From contig CM062288.1 of NCBI GenBank assembly GCA_031216915.1, forward strand, positions 176,989,919 to 177,053,918: a stretch of DNA of 64,000 nucleotides, read 5' to 3'. Below the pieces are notes generated by a model. That model made no database searches, was not told the origin of the DNA, and was given only the letters and a program-made list of their open reading frames with translations. A program made the position numbers and the translations under genes. This document shows, piece by piece, positions 22,701 through 33,437 of the stretch. Origin of the DNA: Pictodentalium vernedei (lineage: Eukaryota; Mollusca; Scaphopoda; Dentaliida; Dentaliidae). The stretch's first letter is position 1, and every line of letters starts with the position of its first letter.

Positions 22701-23257
22701 TTCTGATGAAATGAATATCCTGGTAATTGAATTTTTTTCAGTAAAGTAAATAGTCAATAACAGAGGTTCAACTGCTTCAGCATCATGTGTTGTCAAAAAA
22801 GGGGAAGAAAAAAAGTAAGTTTTCTTACATCCAATCTAAAATTTCATTCAACTGATACTGTACTCAAATGACTGTAAGAACTTAGTAAAGTATGAAAGGA
22901 TTAAGAATTGTTAAAAAAAACTCTTCCAATGGTTTAATACACCTTTTGAATTTGAATAAATGAATCACACCACTCACATACTATATCCCTGTGTTAAACA
23001 CTTTGAAGATGTTGATAAAAGAACAGCTTGTTATACAAATGTTTTGATCTGAACAGATATTTTGTAACATTAGAGCAATGGATATAGTAGTTAGTACAAT
23101 ATTAAGCAGTTTATATCTGAATGCTGGGAGGAGAGGAGGGGAAGAGGGGGTGGGGTGCTGGGGGAATGATGGCCTTCTCTTATGAGGACCGCGACAAATC
23201 AGCGGCTGGCCAAAGAGTTATTATTATTATTAATCATATCCATACTGTGTACATGAC

Positions 23258-23732
23258 TAGGGCTGCATGGTATTCCAAACTGAATACCGGTATCAGTATT
23301 CCCAAAAATACCATGGTATACCGGTATATCGAAAGACTGTTCAGATATCTGAACGTACGTACCATAATCGATCAAACTTTTAAAACAATAGTCAACAAAA
23401 CCATATCAAGTGACCACTCATTGGAACGAGGTCGTCAAGCTCGTTCCAGTGAGGGGGTCACTTGATATGATTTTGTTGAATTTTTTTTTTAAATTATTTT
23501 TGTTCCAACTTCACAAATTGTGTATTACTTGGGACGGTGTGGCCAATTTGTTATTTACATGGATAATATTATTCGTTCGGGAATAAAAAAAACTCAGGAC
23601 ATGTTGAAAATTGAACTGTGGATGAATAAAACATTACGATAAAACGATATTTTTTGCAATTACACCGGTATTCAATTGATACTGGTTTTAATACTGGTAT
23701 GTATTGGTTTATCAATATACCGTGCAGCCCTA
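23258..23732. mobile_element. hAT-type MITE carrying a PB-MITE palindrome, copy 2
   Basis: A perfect 8-bp duplication tacatgac flanks it (23250-23257, 23733-23740). The ends are TAGGGCTGCATGG and CCGTGCAGCCCTA. The interior has the same palindrome position as copy 1 (gaccactcattggaacgag, ccagtgagggggtcacttg), but its CCCTTTACC ends are gone. This is the smaller form, 475 bp. Confidence 0.85.
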
Positions 23733-23949
23733 TACATGACAGTCCAGTAAAAAGTTGTAGGCTCAAAGAATTAACTTCCAGCTCATGGACAACAAAATAT
23801 TTGACCTATGTATTGAAAAAATACATGATAGTTCCTCAGTCTCTTCAGAACTAGCAAGTAAGAGTATGAGAGGATTTCCAGCCATCAGATGACCATGTAC
23901 AAAATCCCTCTGTGGATACTACATTGGTTCCGCTCAATGAATTCAGTGC

Positions 23950-24115
23950 ATGTGGCTAAAGTACAGTCACCGTGGACTGATTGTAATTGACACATGGGTA
24001 ATTTTCAATGATCATTCCCATAATTAGTGTTTGGAATCTAATATTGCATCCATGGAAATATTGCCCATCCCGTGGAAAGCGTCCAGTCCACGGCGGCTAT
24101 ACTGGATGTGCTTTA
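23950..24115 (-). repeat. Inverted relative of the 14.5-kb duplicated block
   Basis: Read in reverse complement, gtccatggaca-like and ataattagtgtttggaatct segments match 14555-14650 (cagtactgtcgccatggac through ctaattatagg). This suggests that stretch is itself a mobile repeat. Confidence 0.5.
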
Positions 24116-24157
24116 AGGTGAACTGGGTAGTCAGTGTACAGAGAATTCAATACTACA

Positions 24158-24250
24158 AAGGAACCCTGCTAATCAAATAGCTAATTTGACAGCAAAAAAT
24201 ATTCATTAAATAGGAGTATTCAATTAACATGAACATGGTCATTTTACTCT
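24158..24250 (+). mobile_element. TG-MITE terminal fragment
   Basis: The fragment contains ggaaccctgctaatcaaata and gagtattcaattaacatg, matching one TG-MITE end. Confidence 0.55.
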
Positions 24251-24419
24251 ATTTTATTACCTTCCAAAGTGTGATTTACTGGGATTTCCAGGTTTGATTA
24301 TAAACGATAACTTCACAAGTGAATTATGCAATCAACAATTGTGTCGTGTATCCGTGCGCGCAAACGAAGACGCTTTGCCGTGGGTGTAATGGGGACGTCA
24401 TTGAGTTTTTTTGCTTTTT

Positions 24420-24661
24420 TTAACCCTTTACCCGACATGAAAAGCAGACAACACTTGCAAAAAAAATTCTTGAATAACTATTATTTTCATTTTTTGTCTC
24501 AAAAACATAGGTTATGACCCCTCACTGGAATGATCTCGATGAGCTCGTTCCAATGAGGGGTCATAACCTATGTTTTAGACACAAAAAATAATGAAAATTA
24601 ATTGGCGAGTTTTGAGAATAGCGCTGGCCGTTTTTTCCCATTATGTTAGGTAAAGGGTTAA
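24420..24661. mobile_element. PB-MITE, second subfamily, complete
   Basis: TTAA (24420-24423 and 24658-24661) flanks CCCTTTACCCGAC and GTTAGGTAAAGGG. The arms are long: tcaaaaacataggttatgac and gtcataacctatgttttaga around gctcgttccaatgagg. The interior differs from the first subfamily; 62181-62432 is the same subfamily in reverse. Confidence 0.85.
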
Positions 24662-24698
24662 ATAATATAATTATCATTAATAATGAAAAGTAATTAAC

Positions 24699-24841
24699 AG
24701 AGTAATCGCTTGACTGGACTGGTTACGTGAAATAATTCATTCGAGGTGAGGGACTATATTGTAAAACACTCGTGTTTGTACAACGTCCCTCACCACTCAT
24801 GAATTATTTCACATAACCAGTCCAGTCACGCGATTACTCTC
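24699..24841. repeat. Near-perfect palindrome, arms about 57 bp
   Basis: The arm 24699-24756 (agagtaatcgcttgactgga to gaggtgaggga) is almost perfectly complementary to 24785-24841 (tccctcaccactcatgaatt to cgcgattactct). The spacer is about 28 bp. This is a MITE-like or hairpin-forming element; no second copy was found here. Confidence 0.8.
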
Positions 24842-24845
24842 TATC

Positions 24846-25435
24846 TAGTGATAAACTGAGCATTCTTCTGTTGTATCTTGTTTGACAGGCCTCACAGAGC
24901 TCTAACCAACAAAATAAAATGGATCAAATGCTTGAATTGGCTGAAGGAGGTCAGAATGGTCTCCAGAGTGGACATTCAGTTGATGTCACAATAATCTTTT
25001 CATAGATCACAAGATATATATTATTTAATTAATTAACAGCCATTTACGTTCATAACTTAGCTGCAATTAACATGGCAAATTTGTACTGAAGGTATAGTAA
25101 ATGGGTTAAGGTTTGAAAGTTATATGCAATTAATAAAGTAATTCAATTTATTTATTGGTGTTTAAGGTTACATATTTCTGCACAATGGCTAATCGGCACC
25201 ACAACATGGATATAAAGTCAAGTTCAGCCAATCGTCCATACCCATGTTGTCCATTTTTGAGGACTTCCACCCCAGGCATTGGTTAAACTTTAACTTAAAG
25301 GGTCCAATTTTACAAGTAAAACAGAGCTTGTTCACCAAAGTAAACAAGCACTACTTCACTTCCTGGGGTTCCCAAAGGGGTGAGTAATTCAACTAAGGGA
25401 TATTCAAAGAATATCTGATTAAGAAGTCTCTACTG
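24846..25435 (+). mobile_element. TG-MITE split by a SINE-B
   Basis: Recognisable pieces are tgataaactgagcattctt, the central cttgtttgacaggcc palindrome, tgaaggtatagtaaatgg and, after the SINE, ttcaactaagggatattc. It is strongly diverged at both ends, an old copy. Confidence 0.6.
25147..25382 (-). mobile_element. SINE-B, full length, with 10-bp duplication
   Basis: agtaattcaa is repeated at 25137-25146 and 25383-25392. The tail ttggtgtttaaggttacata and the head cttcctggggttcccaaagg are both present; 236 bp. Confidence 0.8.
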
Positions 25436-25439
25436 AACT

Positions 25440-26189
25440 GGGAATTTTGGCACTTGAAGGCAATATCTGATGCATCCAGAAAACTGGTGCAATATAATTT
25501 TATGATCTTTATTCAGTAAGCTGAAGGGGTGTTCATTTCAGGGTAGAGGAAGGCAAGTAGGGGTAGGGGTGGAGTGGAATTCGAGAGCAGAGAGGCAATT
25601 AAGGCCTTCTCATTTCAGATATGGTTATCTGTGGACTGGCAGCAAGTAACCATGAACCAGAACAATACATTTGGATGCTTGGTTCTCAGAAATGTTTTTG
25701 TTTTTATCAGTTCTTCAAGCATGAAATTTTTAACCAGTTTAAACCAGTTTTCAGACATTTGTGTTACTTTACCATTGATTAAAAACAATGGAAAAGGGCA
25801 AGTCGGTGATTGACTTGAGAATTTATAATCAAAAACAATCATGGACATTTTCAGCTCTTTATTCCCACAGACTGGGGTCAACTGACAAACGAAAACATCT
25901 CTAGTCCACTGAATTCTAAATGAAATCTGAGAATATCTCTCCCCATCCTACTCTCCTTCTCCTCTGGTTAGAACTTTACTGGTGTCTGTGTATCTTTGTC
26001 CACTGTTGTCGGTAAAATGTGGCATGAATATATCAGTTGGGATGTGTGTGTCATAACACATAACAAAGACAGTGTGTGTGTAAGTCTTACTAAAATGACA
26101 GAACAATTTTTATCCTAATCCGATACATGAAGTACATAGCAATGTAACAGAGCATAATCCCAAAAAGTGGTTGCCAAAAAAACTGCTGG
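25440..26189. other. Unassigned DNA, no gene seen
   Basis: Two opposite 79- and 88-codon frames overlap at 25574-25881; neither has domain features or splice context. No repeat end was placed. Confidence 0.45.
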
Positions 26190-26200
26190 ATTTCCTGAGA

Positions 26201-26562
26201 TTTATTTATTTATTGATTTTTAAGGTCACATATTTATGCACAATGGCTAATCATGACCCCGACAGTTTTACAGGTGGAGGAAGCCGGAGTACCCGGAGAG
26301 AACCACCGAGCAACGACGAGCAGCTGCCAGCTCCCCAACATCGTAACTCCGCACTGCAGCACAGGCAGGGTTAGATTGGTTGAAGACATGCGTACCATCG
26401 ACGTGCAGTACGCCTTAGTACACGGCGTCATCGTGCCCCCACGCGGGCAATGGAGATGAAGTGTCTTGCCCAAGGACACAACGCGGTTGCCGCAGGTGGG
26501 ATTCGAACCGAGGACCTCTCGGCTTGCAGCCTGCACCTCTACCAACTGAGCCACCGCGCTCC
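26201..26562 (-). mobile_element. SINE-A1, full length, young copy
   Basis: The duplication atttcctgagatttatt lies at 26190-26206 (merging with the tail) and 26563-26579. On the minus strand it starts ggagcgcggtggctcagttg (box A region), has box B ggttcgaatcccacc and the central motif tgtgtccttgggcaagacac, and ends with an ATTT-type tail. CpG sites are largely intact. It is close to 49721-50089 in sequence. The head resembles a tRNA, but it is not a functional tRNA gene. Confidence 0.9.
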
Positions 26563-26654
26563 ATTTCCTGAGATTTATTCTAGCTAAGGAACAGTCTCCA
26601 AAACACTGTTGCTAATCCTTCAACAAGCAAATCAACAAAATCTGTACAACTCTC

Positions 26655-27343
26655 TATACAGAGGATCCCACTTCATTCGATATCTTTTAATTGAATGTCC
26701 CTGTTAACTGTTTATTATTTTCAAACAAATAGACATTTACCATACCTTCAATAGAAATTTTACTCATCAACTGCACATTGTGTGTTATTATTATTATTAT
26801 TTATTGGTGTTTAAGGTCACATTTTTGCACAATGGCTAATCATGACCACAACATGAGTATCAACTCTAGACCAGGGGTGAGCGTTAATAAGCCATGTTGC
26901 CCATTTTAGAGAGAGTTTGCACCTCCCAAGCATTAGTGACTGGGTTCTATTTTACCAGTAAAACAGAGCCTGTTTACCGCAGTGAACAGGCACTCCTTCA
27001 CTACCTGGGGTTCCCGCAGGGGACACATTGTGTGTGGAGTAAACTTCTGCTATTTGAATAAAAAATCTTGTAATCTGTCCAGAAATTACCTCAATAATCA
27101 CTGGATTTCACTTGTTTATGGACAAATGTGCCCACAGTACATCCAGCATTTAGGCATTCATTCTATTATATCTTGTTTGAGAGAGCTCCATGAGTGCTGC
27201 TGTCAAACCAGTTGTAAATGTTTAAATGTGCAGTTTATCTCTAGAATACAGGAAAATTACATTATCCCTGTTAATTGAATACTGCCGTTCACTGAATATT
27301 TTTATTGGCAAAGTGGCTATTCAATTAATAGAATTCCATTGTG
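26655..27343 (-). mobile_element. TG-MITE split by a SINE-B
   Basis: The left part ends in ctgcacattgtgtgt and the right part resumes tggagtaaacttctgc; together they follow the family. The central palindrome (cttgtttgagagagctcc) and the right end tattcaattaatagaattcc are visible. The ends are decayed. Confidence 0.75.
26786..27023 (-). mobile_element. SINE-B, full length, with 12-bp duplication
   Basis: cacattgtgtgt is repeated at 26774-26785 and 27024-27035. The tail is ATT-rich and followed by ggtgtttaaggtcacatttt; the head is ctacctggggttcccgcagg. Confidence 0.82.
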
Positions 27344-27362
27344 TTAAAGTTGACATTCTGAT

Positions 27363-27672
27363 CAAATGGTTGAGTGCTAGAAGCCACTATCAGGGTTCTA
27401 CTGAAAAGTTCTGAAAGCCAGTTTAGTAGTGGCTTTACACTGTCTTCATTACCTCATTTGCTCAGCAGTTGAAACACAAAAATGTTAAAACAAAATTGTT
27501 TTATCACAATTTATTGGAGAGTGCCAAAAGGCATGCTCTAATAAATTGTAACAAAACAACTGTTTATGAACGAAAGGTACTGGGGCTCCACTGGCTTGTA
27601 GCATGATGACCTTAAAAAAAAAAATACTAGTGTTACATATCATCTGAAAAATAATTTAGCATTCTACCAGTT
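27363..27672 (+). mobile_element. M-MITE, best-preserved copy
   Basis: Its ends aatggttgagtgctagaagc and tagcattctaccagtt are roughly inverted. The central hairpin is caatttattggagagtgcc with gcatgctctaataaattg. It aligns with 8762-9055 along its whole length. Confidence 0.65.
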
Positions 27673-27854
27673 CAGTATGTCGTTTTCCGAACCATACATT
27701 GTAAATGTAGCTTATCATGAGCTCAGTCCAATAAGACATACATGTAGAGAACTGTGGTCACAAAAGCGGTCTTTTTCGTGATCAGATCCCGATCAGATCA
27801 CAATCTGATCATGACGCACATACACCAATGGATTGAGATTTTATATATAAAATA

Positions 27855-28284
27855 CAGTGGCACCCACTTAATTGGATATCTCTTAATTGTATATCCCTGT
27901 TAATTGAATATAATTTCCCAACACAAAACCATTTATCATACCTCCAGTACAAATTTGACCTGTTAATTGAATATAGGTTATCGAGTAAACTCCTGTTAAT
28001 TGAATAAAAAAACTTGTAACCTGTCAAGAAATTACCCTGAGATCTCCCCAGTTTTTCTTTGTTTATAGACATATTTGGCCTCAGTACATCCAATACAGGC
28101 ATTTAATCTATTATATCTTGTTTGACAGAGCTCATAGAGCTCTGTCAAACAAGATTTAATAGAATAAATGCTAAGTTTATCTATAAAATACAGGAAAGTG
28201 ACACAATCCCTGTTAATTGAATACTACTGTTAATTAAATATTTTTCATTGGGAAAGTGGCTATTCAATTAACAGGGTTCCACTG
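27855..28284 (-). mobile_element. TG-MITE, complete and uninterrupted
   Basis: This is the 430-bp type copy: CAGTGGCACCCACTTAATTG to CAGGGTTCCACTG, with TA at 27853-27854 and 28285-28286. The central palindrome is cttgtttgacagagctcat / agctctgtcaaacaagat. Repeated caattaacaggg-type motifs line both arms. TA target and CAGTGG ends fit the pogo/Tigger group of Tc1/mariner. Confidence 0.85.
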
Positions 28285-28515
28285 TACTGCAAAATCAAGC
28301 ATGCCTCAAGGAAAGCAAATGAGAATCACATCTCAGATTCAATATTCCAACATTTCTTTTTTAACAGGTAAGATTAAACAGTGCTGTGGGAGGAAAGTGG
28401 TTAGATAATTTCGTCTGGATCATGGTACAGTCGTGATCCAGTTCAAATTCTCTGTCCACTTTAGTGGTCACAGTATACACAAAGCTATAGTTTGAAATCA
28501 GGCCTGAAAATAAGC
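28285..28515. other. Unassigned spacer
   Basis: No gene is seen. A cgtgatccagttcaaattct block resembles 31966-31990 and may be part of the palindromic repeat found there. Confidence 0.4.
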
Positions 28516-28737
28516 AGTCTGACATTTGCAGAATGAGGTCCCCAGAGGGTGAATATGATGATGCTATCCCATACAGTGGGCCAATTTATCCTCTGGGTAC
28601 ATCTTTCTGTTTAGTTTTGAGACCTTGGTCAGATTGAGGTTCACAGAGGGTAAATTTAGTGATGCTACCCTGCTGTGCGGGATAGCATCACTAAATTCCC
28701 TCTGGGGACCTCATTTTGCAGATGACAGTCTGCTCAT
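28516..28737. repeat. Palindromic element, arms about 58 bp, with a second inner hairpin
   Basis: The outer arms are agcagtctgacatttgcag and its partner near 28718-28737 (tgcagatgacagtctgct). A second hairpin is made by ttcacagagggtaaatttag and ctaaattccctctggggac around the centre tgctgtgcgggatagc. Three related arm sequences exist in the element. Confidence 0.7.
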
Positions 28738-28971
28738 TTTCTGGCTTGTTTGAAATAAAAGAAACATTTTCTGGAAGTTACTGGATATATTCAACTCTTG
28801 ACGTCCTGAGTATTTTCAAATTATTCTTCATCAAATCTAGTGATGGCTGCTCTGAAGCAATCATGACTAAATTTTTTGAAAAATTCATCAAAATTTATCT
28901 CTATAAATCATTGGTAAAAATGTCCATGCAATTCACCCAGGGAAGGGGGGATTGGTTAATTGTGTCCAAAC

Positions 28972-30106
28972 CAGGGACCAGCCTAGGTGGGAATTTTAGG
29001 GAGACTTCAAGTCTCCCTCCAGAAAAAATAGGGAGTCTGCAGAGTCATGTTGGGAGACTTTATAGGCAAGTGGGGAAAATTAAGAATATTTATGTACCAC
29101 CCCCGCCGCCCCTTCATATTTTCAATTTGTGGTCCTCCATTAAACGTACAAATAATCCAGGTCCAGTTGTCTATGATGCATCTATGCCAGGTTAAAAAAT
29201 CACAATGTAATTATTGACTGAAAATCCCCCACTGCTACCTTCTCCTTCATGACCCCTCACCTCTTCTTCGTGCCAATCCCCCATCACCCTCCTGTGGATG
29301 CCTTTCAACAAAGTCTACTAAGCTAATAATTTCCTAAGTCTGAAAGTGTGAACAGGACCAGATGTAAGAAGGTTGCTTGGGAGGTACTTTGTTAGTTAAT
29401 AAACAAAATACATTCTGGGGTCGAGTATTTTGTAAAAGAAATGTCATTCCGCATCATTTTTATGGCATTCCGGTGTCATTCCACGTCATTTCATGTCATT
29501 CCGATGTTTAGGAGGACCCTTTTTCAAGATCGTCCACATGCACACTTGTGTCCTGTACAAAGCTTTTCTTGACATCACTAAAGCTTTTTTTCATGTGTTT
29601 CAATTCCATTCGTGTTTTTCTGGGAATAGACAGCCCAACAGTTAACAGTCGTCAGCAAATCGAAATGAAAAATAATGTTATAAAATACGTCCGTTGTGTA
29701 TACATTTTCGGCATCCTAAGCGACGTAACCTACTTTCAAACTGGGTTGTTTTGTTGAGTCGCGTAAGTCACCTATTTTCGTTTCGACACTTGAAGCTCCG
29801 ACTGGAACGCAACAAAATAGAAATAAAAAAATCCGCCAAATGCGACAATGGACAATTGATTGTTGTGTGATTTCAAATAAATGGACGTTTATTTGACGAA
29901 TTAAAATGCCCATTTATCACACTCGAGCACATTCGATTTTCGAACATACTCGTTTTCATGTAAACCTCGCATCACTCAGTTCAGCCTTTTCTCATTTTGG
30001 CCAATTTTTAGAGGGCGATTTGTAATTGCCCCGACTATTTTTCTAGGTGACTTAGGGCTTAGAAGGGCGACATAATTGCCCTAGTCGCCCCCACGGCTGG
30101 TCCCTG
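28972..30106. mobile_element. hAT-type non-autonomous element, 1135 bp
   Basis: The inverted ends CAGGGACCAGCC and GGCTGGTCCCTG are perfect over 12 bp, with an 8-bp duplication gtccaaac at 28964-28971 and 30107-30114. CAGGG ends with 8-bp duplications are the hallmark of hAT elements. The interior has no transposase frame. It contains several cattcc repeats (29440-29510) and a left subterminal hairpin, gggagacttcaagtctccc. A 159-codon frame that crosses the left end is not credible. Confidence 0.88.
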
Positions 30107-30114
30107 GTCCAAAC

Positions 30115-30870
30115 CATACTTATTTCAGTGGTAAGGTATTTTATATCCTGGGCAGAAATATCTGTCAGCACCATGCAAGGAGTTAGCAGTTTTGAGCCAG
30201 TTAAATAAATTGTTGTCAAGGACTGGGGTCATGGGCACCAAAGAAATTCCAGTAAGAATTCCTCTTCAACAATGCCACAAAATACAACATGTTGTCCTTT
30301 TGAAGTTCATTAAGGTTAAGTGATTGTAATATTGTGTAGGTGGGAATCTCAGTTTGGAGTGATGAATGGCAAGTGCATAATCAGTAGGACATAGAGTGTT
30401 GTATTGTAAAAAATACAATCCTTTTCATGATACATGTTAACAGTTTTTCTGCACATTACTGAATCATGGCAGCTACATGTAGCTAACATCTGAATCCTGG
30501 AGACAAGATCATGGGAGTCATGCCATTCAAATAAATTTATCAGGATTACGTTTTATAAAATTGAGGTCTTCTGTTAACTAGCCCTTTGCACACTACTGTC
30601 AAAATAGTTGAAAATATCAAAAGTTCAAGATGCAAATTTTACCCATAACGAAACTGGGCTCTGTCAAACAAGATTGAATTAGTTAAATTCTGAGTTGCAT
30701 TTTGGAAAAATATGCAGCTAGATATTTTGATTTTTCAACAGCAGTGTGCAGAGCATTGACTCTTTCAACATGAGAGGCCGCTTTTCTGGTTCAGGAACAT
30801 GATACGTCATAATTTCATTAAGTAGGATGGCTACTAAGTGAACTAATGGCTACTAAGTGAACGTGTGTGG
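30115..30870. other. Unassigned DNA, no gene seen
   Basis: This is AT-rich. The segment gctctgtcaaacaagattga near 30659 looks like a piece of a TG-MITE centre; nothing else was placed. Confidence 0.4.
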
Positions 30871-30930
30871 TAGAACAATTAATATTTTCAATGTGCAGCC
30901 TTCAGCACGATGAAAATATTAATTGCTCTA
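30871..30930. repeat. Hairpin with 20-bp arms
   Basis: tagaacaattaatattttca (30871-30890) pairs with tgaaaatattaattgctcta (30911-30930) around a 20-base loop. A short direct repeat, ggctactaagtgaac, lies just upstream. Confidence 0.8.
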
Positions 30931-31183
30931 CCCCCAAATAATGGATATAGTCTCTTCCAATATCTGCCATTTAACTGGCATGGAAGATACCACCAGTGTT
31001 CAAAGGGTTAAACAGCAATTTTGTCCAATACATCGCTATCTGATCGAGAAAGAGGCCACCTTTGTGGTCACAGTACTGTACATGAACAATGAATCTGGCT
31101 GATCAGATTAGTTTTGGAACGTGTACTAAGAGACCATGGTATAGAAAGCAATATTATTAAATTTCTTCTTCCTTTTCTTTTTT

Positions 31184-31200
31184 TTGGGGGGAGGGAGGGA
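31184..31200 (+). repeat. T and G homopolymer tract
   Basis: A run of T passes into ggggggagggaggg. It may be part of the G-rich repeat family at 10430 and 11057, because gtttgtaaaacat follows. Confidence 0.5.
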
Positions 31201-31689
31201 AGTTTGTAAAACATGTCATCACACAACACTGAGTGGTGTGGAATGTGTCACAAAGGAGGTGCATGAGAGAGTTTTTGAATTTTGGGGTGTACATTGCAAT
31301 GTCTGCTAGTGATGTTACATGTAGGGGAAGGGTCAATAAAACAGCTCACTTTCACAAGTGTTGTAGGTATGAATATTTGAAATACATAAAACAGTTAGCT
31401 ATTCTTCACACAGTACTCAGGAGATCCTAATCTAATATGATGATATGTGACAGACTACCTGATGTGTGTGTTTGTTTTCAACAGCCTGGGGTTATAAATG
31501 TTGTGATTAAGAAGACATTTATGACATGACAAGCACAGCATATAATGTACTTGTAATATCATCATTTATATAGACATACAGTAGCATAAACCACAAAAGA
31601 AAAAGTAACAGAGGATCAAGATAAAGAGTAGCAAACCACATGAAGAAAAATCTGCACAATAAACCAATGCAAAAGGGATTGGACAACAA

Positions 31690-31995
31690 GTGCTAACCAC
31701 AAACATTGTGATCACAAAAACAGAGAATTCTGAGCAGGAGTCAATACTATAAAACTTTTACAATTGTATTTTCTAGAATTGTATTTTCCACCTATTAATA
31801 TAAATGAATAAAAGGAATCATTAGCATTTTAAAAGATATGGCAATATGCCAAGTGGCAAATTGCCAGATTTTTTAAAATGCTAATGCTTCATTTTAACTT
31901 ATTTAAAGTCATAACTAGAAAATACAATTCTAGAAAATACAGTTGTAAAAGTTCTTTAGTATTGGCCCCTGGTCGTGATCCAGTCATAATTCTCT
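31690..31995. repeat. Large palindromic element, about 300 bp
   Basis: The outer arms (aaaacttttacaattgta / tacagttgtaaaagtt) and middle arms (ttgtattttctagaattgta / aaaatacaattctagaaaat) pair across the centre. An inner hairpin (tcattagcattttaaaa / tttaaaatgctaatgctt) encloses atggcaatatgccaagtggc. The whole unit is MITE-like. The flanks also pair weakly (gtgatcac...cagagaattctg / gtgatccagtcataattctc). Confidence 0.75.
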
Positions 31996-31999
31996 TTTT

Positions 32000-33010
32000 A
32001 CTTAACTGTCTACGATACTATAGAATCTCACCTGTCAATAAAGAAATAAAAGAACTTTGCTTCTGAGATGCTCTCTTTGTTTTGTTTTTTTTTGTATTAT
32101 CTTGATTTCACATTATTTTATTTCTGAAAATGTGACCCACTGTAGAAGTGTGTTGAAATCAGATAGAGATCTGATCCCCAAAAAGATTGCTTTTGTGATC
32201 ACATTACTGTAGATGATATCCTTTCCAATGAGTGTCCTATCTGGTATATAATTGGGGCATGTGTGATTCTGTGACTCATTGATTCTGTCCATGCATGTTC
32301 AGCTGAAAATTGAAATGTAATGCAACTAGAAATATTCTGTCGCAGGGACAGCATTTTCCATCCTGGGAGAGATCAGCCTGCTAGTATTGTATATGTAAAT
32401 ACTATAACTTTTTCATAGTAAACAGAAAAGTGTGTGTGTGTGTGTGTGTGTGAGTGTGTAACCAATGCTTTGGACCTCGTAATTAAGAGAGGGCTGAATC
32501 CCTCAGTTCTGCTGTGACTCTTCCATATCAAATAAACAGAGACGAACCATATGTGCAGGGTGATTTCACACAATTGCATCCAATAGAAGAATTTCTTCAT
32601 GCAAACTTACAAATGCACTTACTTGCTGAACCACCATAAATTTTACCACAGAAGCAGAATAGCTGTTCACGGACCGGTCAGTGGGTGAATTATTTGTTTG
32701 AATGGTGTCAAAGTGTCACCTGGTATGCAAGTAAGCTTAGGGGATGATGCCAATCCATTTGATTTGCGTGGCCAAGAACTAAGTCAACCTGAACTTATAT
32801 ATACCAGGAATACAGTAGGATTAAATTACTGATGATCCACCAAACAACACCAATGCAGTTCTCCTTATCTGTAGGGCTACACAGTAAACCCTGAGTGTTT
32901 CCATATATGGAACCCTTAATTGCAACCTACCATGACCAGTGCATCAAGGGATAAACGCAGTCCATAACAAACATAAAAGAATACTGCCAAGCAGGTTGCC
33001 TATTTTACAA
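32000..33010. other. Unassigned DNA with a GT microsatellite
   Basis: A run of about eleven GT dinucleotides with one interruption lies at 32430-32458. No gene is seen. Confidence 0.55.
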
Positions 33011-33016
33011 AACACG

Positions 33017-33180
33017 TGCATTACTTGGTAGAGTGCGAAATTATTTTTGGTTTTGATCAGTGAAATTTGTTATGTATATTATTTACCTTGTTACAATTTA
33101 TGGTAGAGTGCCTATTTGCACTTTCCCCTAAATTGTAACAAGGCAAATCATTACAGACTGAATAATTTCACATTTACCCT
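33017..33180 (+). mobile_element. M-MITE relative
   Basis: It starts ttggtagagtgcgaaattat. The core palindrome is ccttgttacaatttatgg, agagtgcc with gcactttcccctaaattgta, acaagg. It is shorter than the 300-bp copies and closer to those at 14705 and 17485. Confidence 0.6.
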
Positions 33181-33437
33181 TAAGTCCCCATACATCCACA
33201 AACAGCCCCTTTTATCAATTAGTTCTTATTTCAAGAATTGGCTGGCAGAATTTATGGTTTGACAGACTGTATTCTGTGTTTATTTACATGTTCATTTGGC
33301 CTATTGGACTGTTCTAATCTCACCATTCATCTACAATGACATATTGCAAATAAGGCTTCTACTCAAGTCATTCTCCATGGTGTGAGAGTACAGGTACAGT
33401 ATGAAGAAAATTCAAGTTCACGGTCTTGCCACTCTTC

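Larger units (their letters stand above)
21946..22774 (-). mobile_element. TG-MITE half split by a SINE-A2
   Basis: The left piece (21946-22013) has agctcagtcaaacaagataa and the right piece (22713-22774) has the terminal sequence cagaggttcaactg. They join into one half-element once the SINE is removed. The other half of the MITE is missing upstream. Confidence 0.7.

Noticed and set aside
28716..29195. 159-codon plus-strand frame
   Set aside because: It begins in the arm of a palindrome and crosses into the hAT-type element, so it spans two unrelated repeats.
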